64,000 nucleotides of DNA. It comes from Rubinisphaera margarita. GTDB lineage: Bacteria; Planctomycetota; Planctomycetia; Planctomycetales; Planctomycetaceae. The notes under the pieces are model-generated. The model was given only the letters and a program-made list of their open reading frames with translations. It did not search any database and was not told the origin of the DNA. Both the position numbers and the translations under genes were made by a program. Shown one piece after another: positions 26,399-38,431 of the stretch; the first letter of the stretch is position 1; every line of letters starts with the position of its first letter. Where the stretch lies: NCBI RefSeq assembly GCF_022267515.1, contig NZ_JAKFGB010000003.1, positions 1 through 64,000 of the forward strand, in the 5' to 3' direction.

Positions 26399-28650
26399 CA
26401 GATTTCCTGCAGCCCGCCGGCATCGTGGTGTTGCCGTCGGCCTTGACGCTCCCGAGGTCGCTGGCGCTTGCCGGGACTCTCGGCCTCGGCCGTCTTCCCT
26501 TCGTCAAACTCATCGACTGTCTGCAGCATCATACTGAAGGGGATGAGCTGGAGGAGACCGTCGTCTTTGAGGTTGAGGTCGAACGGCCGCAGCGCCGCGC
26601 GCACGACATTCATCACACAGAGCGGCTCGCAGCTACGTTCAAGGCCGACGACGACTGGTATCCGGAAGTCGTGTCATTGCGGCCCGACTTCCCACGCGTG
26701 CCCCACATCAATCTGCGGGCGGACGAGTTTCCCCGCAGCCTGTGCCTCTATGAGGAAGCGTGGTCGCAGGTCTCATTGCGTTGGACCCCAGCAGCATTCA
26801 TCGACCGCATACGCTCTTGGCTCACCGAAACTGCCAAAGGTACGCTTCATCAAGAGGATCAGCCGCTTGAGCCGTTGCTGTTCGGCAGTGGATACAAAAT
26901 TGTCCTGCCTGCGGGCTTTTACGACGACGTCTCTGCAGATGGTAGTCAGGAACTGAGAATCGCACCGGCTCATAGCGGCAAGGATTGCCGTGTCTTCATT
27001 GCCGAAGCGGGGGCAGGAGACGGCGGCATGCCGTTTCTCGCTCTATCGCTCGTCGCACAGCCGCAGATGCACGGGGCTATTCGCCATGCCCCTCGGGATC
27101 TAAGGCAGCTGGACGAGTTCTTGTCACCGGCAGGTATCCCACTTATTGAGGTGCTCCACGCAAAGCTGGCGGACTGGAATCAGAAGGACATGTTGGACAA
27201 GAACGTCCTGCTCATCATTGCCTTTCCGCTCATGCGCGCTGGCCAAGCGTTCGTTGAGAGCACCGATCTTTGGATGTTCCTGACGACGAAAAGTGTGGCC
27301 GAAGTTGGTGTCGGTATTGGGTTGTGGGAGAAGACGAGTCACGGGCTCGGTACACCGTTGTCAAAAGACCCTGGCGCCGATGGCAGCAGCATACCACTTG
27401 ATATTCTGTCGCCGCACTTTGATCTCTCGCGCGCTCGCGCCGCGGCTTCTAGCGGGGTTGTTGCCGAAGATCGCGAGATGGTCGCGGTTGGGGCTGGCGC
27501 ACTTGGATCGCAAACGTTGCGATTACTGGCTCAATCGGGGTTCGGGCGTTGGTGTGTGGTCGACGAAGACGTCTTGCTGCCGCATAATGTGGCGCGTCAC
27601 TCGCTAGACAGTGGTGTAGTTGGATTTCCTAAGGCCGTCGCGGTGGCCGCGCAGTTGAGAAGATTCTATGCCGTGGAAGGGCCGATCAGCTTTGTCGAAG
27701 CGGATGTTCTCAGGCCCAGCACCAAAAAAGATGAACTTGAGAAGAGGCTCGGGGCGGCTAGTCTCATCCTGGATATGGCTGCCTCGATTCCGGTTTCGCG
27801 ATACCTTGCACACGACGCGCCCGGTGGGGCACGCCGAGTTGCATTGTTCCTGAACCCCCAGGGCATCGATCTTGTTCAGCTAACCGAAGACGCACACCGG
27901 GCATTGCCTCTCGATTGCCTGGAGATGCAGTACTATCGTTCAATTTGCCAGATTCCCGAGCTTCATAATCATTTGGCTCCGCCACCGGGCCGCCTTCGGT
28001 ATGCCCGGTCATGCCGCGATGTCAGCTCGTCGATTCCCAACTCTGCGGTATCGATGCATGCCGCCATTGGCTCCGAAGCGATCCGCCAAGCTGTCAAGGA
28101 CGAGAGTGCCACGATTAACATTTGGCACTCAGACCCGCAAACGTTAGAGGTCCGCCTCTTCAATGTCACGCCCTCACCCGTCCACCGAAATGCGCACGGC
28201 CCCTGGACCTTGGTGGTCGACGCAACCATTCAACGCCGCATCGCAGAACTGCGGCAGTCCAAATTGCCGAGCGAAACTGGGGGCGTGCTGCTAGGTGCCT
28301 ATGACCTCGAACGAAAGATCGTCTATGTAGTTGAGACGATTCCCTCGCCGCCAGATAGCGAAGAGTGGCCTACCCTGTACATCCGCGGAAAGAAGGGACT
28401 TGCCGCCGAGGTTGAGAAGGTGTCGGCAATCACCGATGGCCAGCTTGAGTATATCGGCGAGTGGCATTCACACCCCGACGGCTGCCCCTGCCGGCCGAGT
28501 GACGATGATATAGAAGTATTCAACTGGCTAGCTGCGAATATGGACGACGCGGGCTTGCCTGCCCTTATGGCAATTGCAGGACAGGGGCCGGTGGTGGCCT
28601 GGTATCTCGGCGAGATGGTCCGTAGCGGTGGCTGGGAGCTTGGGACTTAA
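26395..28650 (+). CDS. Single-chain E2-E1-JAB ubiquitin-like conjugation and deconjugation protein
   Basis: ATG 26395 overlaps the preceding stop. The frame is open further upstream to 26251, but that part lies inside the MBL gene. The 751-residue chain has an E2-like domain with a candidate catalytic Cys117 in PRSLCLYEEAW. An E1/ThiF Rossmann domain follows: GAGALGSQ near 365, then VVDEDVLLPHNVARH, with candidate thioester Cys540 in RSCRDVSSS. A complete JAB/JAMM metalloprotease is last: Glu627 in SETGGVLLG, His691 and His693 in EWHSHPDG, Ser702 and Asp705. In type II CBASS the E2-E1 (Cap2) and JAB (Cap3) are separate. Here all three are fused and no CD-NTase is nearby. The protein should activate, transfer and remove a ubiquitin-like or C-terminal tail. 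The modifier is not visible. Confidence 0.88.
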   Translation: MTDFLQPAGIVVLPSALTLPRSLALAGTLGLGRLPFVKLIDCLQHHTEGDELEETVVFEVEVERPQRRAHDIHHTERLAATFKADDDWYPEVVSLRPDFPRVPHINLRADEFPRSLCLYEEAWSQVSLRWTPAAFIDRIRSWLTETAKGTLHQEDQPLEPLLFGSGYKIVLPAGFYDDVSADGSQELRIAPAHSGKDCRVFIAEAGAGDGGMPFLALSLVAQPQMHGAIRHAPRDLRQLDEFLSPAGIPLIEVLHAKLADWNQKDMLDKNVLLIIAFPLMRAGQAFVESTDLWMFLTTKSVAEVGVGIGLWEKTSHGLGTPLSKDPGADGSSIPLDILSPHFDLSRARAAASSGVVAEDREMVAVGAGALGSQTLRLLAQSGFGRWCVVDEDVLLPHNVARHSLDSGVVGFPKAVAVAAQLRRFYAVEGPISFVEADVLRPSTKKDELEKRLGAASLILDMAASIPVSRYLAHDAPGGARRVALFLNPQGIDLVQLTEDAHRALPLDCLEMQYYRSICQIPELHNHLAPPPGRLRYARSCRDVSSSIPNSAVSMHAAIGSEAIRQAVKDESATINIWHSDPQTLEVRLFNVTPSPVHRNAHGPWTLVVDATIQRRIAELRQSKLPSETGGVLLGAYDLERKIVYVVETIPSPPDSEEWPTLYIRGKKGLAAEVEKVSAITDGQLEYIGEWHSHPDGCPCRPSDDDIEVFNWLAANMDDAGLPALMAIAGQGPVVAWYLGEMVRSGGWELGT

Positions 28651-28686
28651 TGCCGCCGCCCGGCCTGCGTTTCTTGGAGATCCTTC

Positions 28687-29481
28687 GTGAAACTGCCGTT
28701 TTCCGTTTACGACTTCTTCGCCTATCTTGCCACCGGTTTTGTGGTTCTATGCGCCGCAGACTACGCCTTCGATGGTGGCTGGTTGGAGAAGGACAAGCTG
28801 CCCACCGGAATGCTGATATTTCTGATTGTGGCTGGCTATGTCCTCGGTCACTTTGTGGCACACCTTTCGAGCTTCTTTCTGGAGCACATGTTTTTGCGAA
28901 AGGTGCTCAAGTCACCAGAAGAGACTCTGTTTAAGGCGAAGGCGTCGGGATTCTGGTCGTATATCTTCCCGATCTTCTACAAGCCGTTTCCACCTGAGAC
29001 GCAGCAGCGCGTGCTCGCTAAAGCAGCTGCTGCGGGGATTACCAAGCCGGGACGCGGTCTGTTTTTCCACTGCTTTGCAATCGTCAAACGAGAGAAGTCC
29101 ACCGCTGAGCGATTGGTGACCTTTCTCAACGTCTATGGATTCAGCCGCAATGTCTGCATGGCGGCGCTTATCGCCGCCGTGATCCTGGCCTTTGCCGCAA
29201 TCCGGAATTACGATCGGGCCGCCGGCACCGGTTTCGAGCCTGCCAAGCTTGCGTGGGCCGGTGTATCGGTCGCCGTCGCAATCGTGCTCTTCTACCGGTA
29301 TCTAAAGTTCTTCAAGCACTACACGCAGGAAGTATTCCGCGACTATGCCGAGCTTCCGGGGGAAGTTACCGCGACAGCTCCAGCGCAGGCTGCTGAGCCT
29401 CCGGCCTCCATCTCCGACGAGCCGCCGCCCGCGGCCGGACTGGACGCTCCACCCGAGCCCGAAGACGCATCTCCAGCCTGA
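28687..29481 (+). CDS. Multi-pass membrane protein, third gene of the E2-E1-JAB operon
   Basis: The gene starts 36 bases after the E2-E1-JAB gene on the same strand. The 264-residue protein has hydrophobic helices near residues 10-25, 40-65, 155-175 and 185-205. A cytoplasmic-looking Lys/Pro-rich loop lies in the middle, and a 50-residue disordered Pro/Ala/Glu tail (from PGEVTATAPAQAAEP) ends the protein. No named family is recognised. It may be the membrane effector or anchor of the system. Its C-terminus (EPEDASPA) does not end in Gly-Gly, so it is not an obvious ubiquitin-like substrate. Confidence 0.65.
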   Translation: MKLPFSVYDFFAYLATGFVVLCAADYAFDGGWLEKDKLPTGMLIFLIVAGYVLGHFVAHLSSFFLEHMFLRKVLKSPEETLFKAKASGFWSYIFPIFYKPFPPETQQRVLAKAAAAGITKPGRGLFFHCFAIVKREKSTAERLVTFLNVYGFSRNVCMAALIAAVILAFAAIRNYDRAAGTGFEPAKLAWAGVSVAVAIVLFYRYLKFFKHYTQEVFRDYAELPGEVTATAPAQAAEPPASISDEPPPAAGLDAPPEPEDASPA

Positions 29482-29635
29482 GCTTGCACGCGTCGGTCCG
29501 ACACACCGACGCAAGATGGGAAGTCTAGCGTTAGAAAGTGCCCAAACAAACTGACATCTTCATGCTGTTTTTTTAACTCATTTCCTGAAAACATGTTACA
29601 CGTTTCGAGCCCGCATCTAAATTGACCCCGGTCGA

Positions 29636-29670
29636 ATCGGGTTGACAAGATTTGAACTTGTGCCCGCATC
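29636..29670 (-). other. tRNA 3'-end-like sequence next to the integrase gene (candidate attachment site)
   Basis: Read on the minus strand, this holds ACAAG-TTCAAAT-CTTGT, a proper T-arm with a canonical loop, followed by CAACCCGA like an acceptor 3' strand. No matching D-arm or anticodon arm lies upstream, so it is not a whole tRNA. It begins nine bases after the integrase stop codon, a usual place for an attachment site made from a tRNA end. No second copy was found in the window. Confidence 0.45.
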
Positions 29671-29678
29671 AGACTCGA

Positions 29679-30725
29679 TCATTTATCTGTAGCCGATGGC
29701 GGTTCAGCCGACGACGATATCTGTTCATGATTTCGCGTTGGGGTCGCTCTGTGTGCCTGCTGACGCAAGAACACAGGGTTTTTCGCCAAATGGCTGTACA
29801 CCCTCGACACCATGGTCGTGTCCTTGTGCCCCATTAAAAGTGCGACCGAAATCGGATCGACGCCCCCATTCATGAGGGCTTCAGTCGCCCAAGAATGGCG
29901 AGCGCCATAGGCGATGACACGGAATCCGATCTTCTCGGAGATTCTCCGTAGACGCAACACGATGGCGTTCTTTGTCCACGGTACGCCTCGCTCATTCCGG
30001 AAGAGAGGACCTTCCGGGAACTTGAGTAGTTGATTGTCGATAATCGTCTTGGCTTTGGGAGCCAAATAGATCACGCGTGGCTCATTCTGCCCCTTGGACT
30101 CGTCGGAAGGGAAGATCACCAGATCGTTATGGATGTGACGGCTCTCAATCAGCCGAGCTTCCTGAGGGCGGCAGCCGGTGCAGTAGAGAAAATCCAGCAG
30201 ATCAACGAGTGACCCATTGGCATGCTCTCGGATTTGTGCCCATTGCTCGGCGGTGTAATAGACATCGCGGCGCTTGCGCTTTGGCTTCTTCATTCCCGTG
30301 ATGGGATTGCGGCTGATGTAACTCTGCTCAACGGCCCAATTCAACATCCGTTGCATGATCGCCACCGCATCATTCTGGGTGGTAGAGCTGACGCCAAGGC
30401 CCTCGTGCCATTTGGTGACTTGGTGGATCTTGAGCTGTGACGCCTGCAGTCTTCTTCCCACCGCCTCAATGAACGACTTGAGAAAATGCCGGTGCAGCTT
30501 GTACGTGGCGGGTTTGCGGTTGGCCTGGCACCAATCGAGGTACGCTTGGCTGAGTTCGTACAGGGAGAAGCGATTCTGAAGATGCTCTTCCCGGTTAGCC
30601 ATCAACTCGTGGAACTTCTGAAACGCAAGTTGTTTGTCTTTGCCGAGAGAGAACTGCTTTCCAGAAAGGGAGCAGTACCAACTTTGGGTCTGCTTCCGGA
30701 AAAATGGCTTGGCAGGTCGTGCCAT
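29679..30725 (-). CDS. Tyrosine recombinase (phage-type integrase)
   Basis: The 348-residue protein has an N-terminal SAM-like core-binding domain (SLYELSQAYLDWCQANRKPA) and a C-terminal catalytic domain. Catalytic-domain signs are LYCTGCRPQEARL (first Arg), YGARHSWATEAL (second Arg block), LLMGHKDTTMVSRVYSHL with the nucleophile Tyr, and a short disordered tail. It reads from the tRNA-Val side into the island and is the likely mobiliser of the 24.6-30.8 kb island. The doubled TTTCGTGCA at 30738-30758 sits at its start and may be bound by it or by a regulator. Confidence 0.88.
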   Translation of the reverse strand: MARPAKPFFRKQTQSWYCSLSGKQFSLGKDKQLAFQKFHELMANREEHLQNRFSLYELSQAYLDWCQANRKPATYKLHRHFLKSFIEAVGRRLQASQLKIHQVTKWHEGLGVSSTTQNDAVAIMQRMLNWAVEQSYISRNPITGMKKPKRKRRDVYYTAEQWAQIREHANGSLVDLLDFLYCTGCRPQEARLIESRHIHNDLVIFPSDESKGQNEPRVIYLAPKAKTIIDNQLLKFPEGPLFRNERGVPWTKNAIVLRLRRISEKIGFRVIAYGARHSWATEALMNGGVDPISVALLMGHKDTTMVSRVYSHLAKNPVFLRQQAHRATPTRNHEQISSSAEPPSATDK

Positions 30726-30737
30726 GAGTGAGCTCCT

Positions 30738-30758
30738 TTTCGTGCATTATTTCGTGCA
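30738..30758. repeat. Doubled TTTCGTGCA motif upstream of the integrase gene
   Basis: TTTCGTGCA at 30738-30746 and again at 30750-30758, three bases apart, lies between the integrase start and tRNA-Val. The reverse complement of the 24640-24660 repeat has the same doubled word with a one-base gap. Binding by the integrase or a regulator is inferred only. Confidence 0.4.
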
Positions 30759-30807
30759 TGGACAAAACAATGCTTCGGAGCGGATGCGAAAAAGTCTAGC
30801 TTTTCCG

Positions 30808-30883
<76 letters not shown>

Positions 30884-30991
30884 GGGTGCCGACGTGGGGT
30901 CGGCGGTGGGTGGTATTATCGTAGGATTGGCGGGCGTGTCAATGGCCGTTGATCGTGCGGGATGCGGCGGAGGAGGTTGTCGGGAGCGGCT

Positions 30992-32293
30992 TCAGTCGAG
31001 GACGAGCTCGTCGGCCCAGTCCATGTCGTTGGAGAGTGATTGTTCCGCCATCTCACGCTGGCCCAGTCGAGTTTGGATGTCTTCGGCTGAGATGGCGTCG
31101 ATGATTTGAATGTCGGTTTCGGTTCTTAGATCGACGTAGGTGTCGGAAACTTCTGCGCCGCGAAGATCGTAGAGCGGGCGGACGAGCGGGCGGTCGTAAG
31201 AATCCGAATCGTTGCGGGCGACCACGGCGACGAGGCCGTTCGACAGTTCGACATAGGAGCCGATCGGGAAGAGGCAAGTCGTTCGTAGAAGGCCGCGAAT
31301 TGACTGTGGTTCAAAGAATCCCTGCTGGGTTTCCATCAGCATTTGTGTGATCGCTTTATAGGGCGTCAGGGCCAGACGCTGGGGGCGATCAGAAGTCAGA
31401 GCGATGAATACGTCGGCGACGGCGGCAATTCGGGCCAGAGGATGAATTTGCTTGCCGGTGCGGCCGCGGGGGTACCCCTGACCATTCCAGCGTTCGTTAA
31501 TCTGCCAGGCGACCTGGCGGGCGGTGTTGGACAGATCGGTGATCTTGTCGAGCACATGCCAGGTCTGAACCGGGTACTTCTTGATCTCAAGGCGTTCCAG
31601 AGCGGTCAACTTGCGTGGTGACTCGATCAGTGCCTGGATTTCCGGTGAGATGCCGGCACGGGAAACCATACAGCCGATGCCCAACTGGCAGACATCGTCC
31701 TGGGTGAATCCGAGGACGGCGGCGATGGACATGGCGAGCTTGGCGACCTTGCAGGAATGTTCGGAGAGTTGCGTTTTTCCGACATTCTCAATGGTCGATT
31801 TGACGAACAGATCCAGATCGCTGAGCAGCATGTCAATCGAATCGAGCGAGACATCCCGAAGGGAATCGGCCCGCAAACGTCCGGCCGTTTGCAACTGCTG
31901 ATAGAATCCCTGGAGGCACTCGTTGTGTTCCCGGGCGTTCGTGGCGAACTGCTCGGCGAGAACTTCGTTATATTCTTGCTGCGGCGGTTTCTTGAGACGA
32001 TTGGTCAGCGGTTGTTGAGTCGACTGCTGCTGCCGTCTCTGCTCGGCGAGGTAGTGTTTCTGCAGGCGGACTTGTGTCGCGGTGCCAACCTGATTGGCCC
32101 AGACGGCGTTAACGTGCCGACTGTCGATCGAGACCGCCGAAACGTTACGGGCCCGGAGACGATCGAGGTTGTCTCTGGTGACCTTCATGCCGCGATTTAG
32201 CAGCATGACGCCCGGATTGTCGACATCGTAGATGGCTGCAGGGAGCACCGCGCCGAGGCGAAGCTCATTGAGTGGTATTACCGTTGCAGCCAT
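30992..32293 (-). CDS. HD-GYP-family protein with a degenerate metal-binding site
   Basis: ATG 32293 (MAATVIPLNELRLGAVLPAA) is preferred to the frame start at 32383. The product is about 433 residues. The N-terminal part resembles the small domain often found before HD-GYP domains in this group. A Gln-rich linker follows. The HD-GYP part has EHSCKVAKLAMSIAAVLGF, but where L-L-H-D-I-G is expected the sequence is IGCMVSRAGIS, so the HD dyad is gone. The GYP block survives as INERWNGQGYPRG, with ADVFIALTSDRP after it. HD-GYP enzymes degrade cyclic di-GMP; this one is probably a non-catalytic binding or signalling protein. Confidence 0.72.
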   Translation of the reverse strand: MAATVIPLNELRLGAVLPAAIYDVDNPGVMLLNRGMKVTRDNLDRLRARNVSAVSIDSRHVNAVWANQVGTATQVRLQKHYLAEQRRQQQSTQQPLTNRLKKPPQQEYNEVLAEQFATNAREHNECLQGFYQQLQTAGRLRADSLRDVSLDSIDMLLSDLDLFVKSTIENVGKTQLSEHSCKVAKLAMSIAAVLGFTQDDVCQLGIGCMVSRAGISPEIQALIESPRKLTALERLEIKKYPVQTWHVLDKITDLSNTARQVAWQINERWNGQGYPRGRTGKQIHPLARIAAVADVFIALTSDRPQRLALTPYKAITQMLMETQQGFFEPQSIRGLLRTTCLFPIGSYVELSNGLVAVVARNDSDSYDRPLVRPLYDLRGAEVSDTYVDLRTETDIQIIDAISAEDIQTRLGQREMAEQSLSNDMDWADELVLD

Positions 32294-32528
32294 TGAAGAA
32301 TCCGCTCGGACGCAGGAAAGTGTCACACGACAATGTTCGATCGTGAATTGCGATGAACACGATAGTTCGAGCCTAGCTTCCAAAGAGTCCCAACGGCGCG
32401 GGGAATCTGCAAATTGACCAGAGGATGGTGTAAGAGTTATTCCGGTTATGTCGATCGATGGAGCTGGGGTCTGTTTCAGACACGTCCAGGCTCAGAACCG
32501 CGGCTCCATTAAGCGACCAGTTTGGCGG

Positions 32529-33611
32529 TTACCAATGGGCGTTGGGGCCGTTCGGCACCTTCACCAGAGCGGTGGGGATCGAAGACTGTCGTTCTCCGTG
32601 TCGCGATTCGATTTCACGAAGCAGCAGCTCGAAATCGGCTGGCGTTTCAAGAAGACGCATGCGGTCCTCGAGATCTTCCGGAATGCCCATTCGCGAGCCG
32701 TACCAGGCGGCAAACTTGCGAAACAGGACGCAGGCGTATTCGTCGTGTTGTTCGACCATCAGTTCGAAGTGACGGGCGAGAAACGCGAGTTGTTCGGCAG
32801 GCGTCGGCTCGGCAAACGCTTCTCCCCGACTCTGCTGGAAGAGTTTTCGGAAGATCCAGGGATCGAGCATCGCACCACGGCCAATGGCGACGGCATCGCA
32901 ACCGGTGATCCGTCGCATGTCGATCGCATCGTCCACGCTACGGACATCTCCATTGCCGATGATCGGAATCCGATTGACGGCTTCGACAACCTGGCGAATC
33001 CCCTGCAGGTCGACGTGGCCATGAAATCCCTGCTGGCGGGTGCGGCCATGAATCGTGATTGCGGCGACTCCGACCTTTTCAAAGTTGGCGGCAAGCAGGG
33101 GAGCGGAGATGTCATCGGCGTCCCAGCCGAGTCGCATCTTGACGGTCACAGGGACATCGACTGCTTCGACCACATGTGCGACAAGGGCTGTTGCATTGTC
33201 GCAGCTCCGAAGAAGTCGTGCTCCACCTCCACTGCTGTTGACCTTTCCCATAGGACAACCCATGTTGATGTCGATGCCCTCGTAGCCGAAGGATTCGAGT
33301 TTTCGGGCGGCACCCGCAAGTTCTTCGGGGCTGCCGCCAAAGATCTGGACGGAGAGGGGCCGATCGAACTCGCTGGTTCGAATCAGAGCCATCGACTTTC
33401 GGCTCTCAGCCAAAAGTTGCGGAGCGAGCACGAGATCGGTCGTGGCCAGTCCGAGCCCACCCAGTTCACGCAGAGCGGTTCTTAATGGCAGATGCGTGTA
33501 GCCGGCCAGCGGCGCGAGAAAATAACGGCTGGCCAGCCGGCGGTTGCCGATCTGGATCTCGTCGATCGAGTCACGATCCGTGTGAGAGGCGAGGACGTCA
33601 TTCATGAACAT
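32529..33611 (-). CDS. dusB: tRNA-dihydrouridine synthase
   Basis: The 360-residue TIM-barrel flavoprotein reduces uridine in tRNA to dihydrouridine. Family marks are YFLAPLAGYTHLPLRTALRE (FMN-binding start), DINMGCPMGKVNSSGGGARL with the catalytic Cys, VTVKMRLGWD, TIHGRTRQQGFHG, and IIGNGDVRSV followed by DAVAIGRGAMLDPWIFR. The usual length is about 320-350. ATG 33605 two codons in is an alternative start. It lies next to the RND pump gene on the same strand, 14 bases from its stop, so it may be transcribed with the pump. Confidence 0.9.
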   Translation of the reverse strand: MFMNDVLASHTDRDSIDEIQIGNRRLASRYFLAPLAGYTHLPLRTALRELGGLGLATTDLVLAPQLLAESRKSMALIRTSEFDRPLSVQIFGGSPEELAGAARKLESFGYEGIDINMGCPMGKVNSSGGGARLLRSCDNATALVAHVVEAVDVPVTVKMRLGWDADDISAPLLAANFEKVGVAAITIHGRTRQQGFHGHVDLQGIRQVVEAVNRIPIIGNGDVRSVDDAIDMRRITGCDAVAIGRGAMLDPWIFRKLFQQSRGEAFAEPTPAEQLAFLARHFELMVEQHDEYACVLFRKFAAWYGSRMGIPEDLEDRMRLLETPADFELLLREIESRHGERQSSIPTALVKVPNGPNAHW

Positions 33612-33625
33612 TATCGCGGCGCAAT

Positions 33626-36793
<3,168 letters not shown>

Positions 36794-36795
36794 GA

Positions 36796-38208
36796 TCAGT
36801 TTCCTCCCGAATTCGAACCGGTCGACGTTCCCGCCGGGCGGGTGATGGCTTCGAGGCCATCGGGAATGGCGGTCGGCGGTCGCGAGATTCGTTCCTCCTC
36901 CGGTACGGGCGAGTAGTCATTGGGCAGATCGCCGTCGTCGGCCAGGATGAGAGTTTCCGGCTGGGGGGCGACCGTTGCGCCTGGAAAGACCCGCTGAACT
37001 CCTTTTGTGACGACGGTTTCGCTCCCGTCCAGTCCGTCGCGAATCACGCGAAGCCCACCCTTGATCGGCCCCGGTTTGACGACCCGGCGGTTGATCTTGT
37101 TCTGATCATCCACGACGTAGACAAACTTTGAAGCCTGATCGCTGCCGATTGCGGCGTCCGGAATCAGTTTGGCGTCGTATCGACGGGTTCCCGGAACCCG
37201 CACGTCCGCAAAGAGGCCCGGAACAAGCAGTCCATCCTCGTTGGCGAATATCGCTCGGGCCCGCATCGTCCCGGTATTGGGATCGAGGCGGTTGTCGACG
37301 AAGTCCATGTGCCCTTGATGCGGATAGCCTTCTTCGTCGATCAAAGAGAGATAAACCGGATTCCTGTCGTCACGGGATCCGCCATGTTCGTCGCTCTGGA
37401 GTAATCGCATATACTTCAGAACGGCCTGCTCGTCGGCGTCGAAGTAGCAATGGATCGGCTTCAGCGAAACGATGGTCGTCATCAGTGTCGACTGGGCGTT
37501 GCCTCCGCTGATCAGGTTACCCTGCGTGACGAGTTGACTGCTGATGCGTCCGTCAATCGGGGAGCGGATCTGTGTGTAGGTGACGTTCAGCCGGGCGGTT
37601 TTGACGTTCGCCTCAGCGGTAACGATGGAGGCTTTCGAGGTTTCGATCCCGGCTTTCGCCGATTCGATCTGAGCGTTAGCCGCCTGCAGCGACGCCTTGG
37701 CCTGCAGCTCTTCACTGACGGCGATGTCGACATCATCCTGCGATACCGCGGACTGCTCGAACAGTTGCTCCATTCGTGCCCGCTGCCGTGTTTTCAGCGT
37801 GACCTGAGCCTGGGCGTCCGCTTCTTCGGCTTCGGCCTGTTTCAGCAGTGCGTCCGACTCGGCGAGTCTCGCACGGGCTTCCTCCACCTGGGCTTCCGCC
37901 TGGGCGAGATCGGCTTCAAACGGCTTGGGGTCGATGATGGCAAGCAACTGACCCTGCTCAACAAGATCGCCCTCGTTGAAATGCAGCGAGTTCAGATAAC
38001 CGCTGACGCGGGAACGAACCTCCACGGTTTCAATCGGATCGAGGCGGCCGGTGTATGAATCCCATTCCACGATGGGGGCGACCAGGACTTCTGCCACGGT
38101 GACCTGAGGCGGCCCGGGGTCAGGAGCAGCGGACTGTTCTGGCTGGCAGCCGCTCAGAGAACACAGGAGTAGCAGAAACAAAGCCCATCGCACACCGGGT
38201 CTGTTCAT
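36796..38208 (-). CDS. RND periplasmic adaptor (membrane fusion lipoprotein)
   Basis: The start at 38208 gives a lipoprotein signal (MNRPGVRWALFLLLLCSLSG then Cys), better than the longer frame to 38406. The 470-residue adaptor has the biotinyl-lipoyl half (VEVRSRVSGYLNSLHFNEGD), a long coiled-coil hairpin (residues about 100-215, LAQAEAQVEEARARLAESDA), the second lipoyl half and the beta-barrel (DGRISSQLVTQGNLISGGNA). Its C-terminal tail after about residue 425 is Pro-rich and unusual in length. It is cotranscribed with the RND pump. Confidence 0.9.
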   Translation of the reverse strand: MNRPGVRWALFLLLLCSLSGCQPEQSAAPDPGPPQVTVAEVLVAPIVEWDSYTGRLDPIETVEVRSRVSGYLNSLHFNEGDLVEQGQLLAIIDPKPFEADLAQAEAQVEEARARLAESDALLKQAEAEEADAQAQVTLKTRQRARMEQLFEQSAVSQDDVDIAVSEELQAKASLQAANAQIESAKAGIETSKASIVTAEANVKTARLNVTYTQIRSPIDGRISSQLVTQGNLISGGNAQSTLMTTIVSLKPIHCYFDADEQAVLKYMRLLQSDEHGGSRDDRNPVYLSLIDEEGYPHQGHMDFVDNRLDPNTGTMRARAIFANEDGLLVPGLFADVRVPGTRRYDAKLIPDAAIGSDQASKFVYVVDDQNKINRRVVKPGPIKGGLRVIRDGLDGSETVVTKGVQRVFPGATVAPQPETLILADDGDLPNDYSPVPEEERISRPPTAIPDGLEAITRPAGTSTGSNSGGN

Positions 38209-38431
38209 GAGTCGTCTATTTTCGATTGAGGTGATTCGTGGTCCAGGAGCGGTTGGCCACGCCGCTGAGATGTGCTCGCACGGTACCCGGCCGAAAGGCA
38301 TGTGTCCAGTATCTCTGTCAAAAGCAAGATTCGAGGAAGACCTCCTTAAGATGTGAGCTTCTTTGTATGGCGCAATGGCTTGCCGAGTGGTAGAATGCAC
38401 TCGCATTCCAACTTTCTTGAGGGCTCAATCG

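Noticed and set aside
32448..33485. Plus-strand ORF opposite the dihydrouridine synthase
   Set aside because: The minus-strand frame matches DusB along its whole length; the other frame is a shadow.
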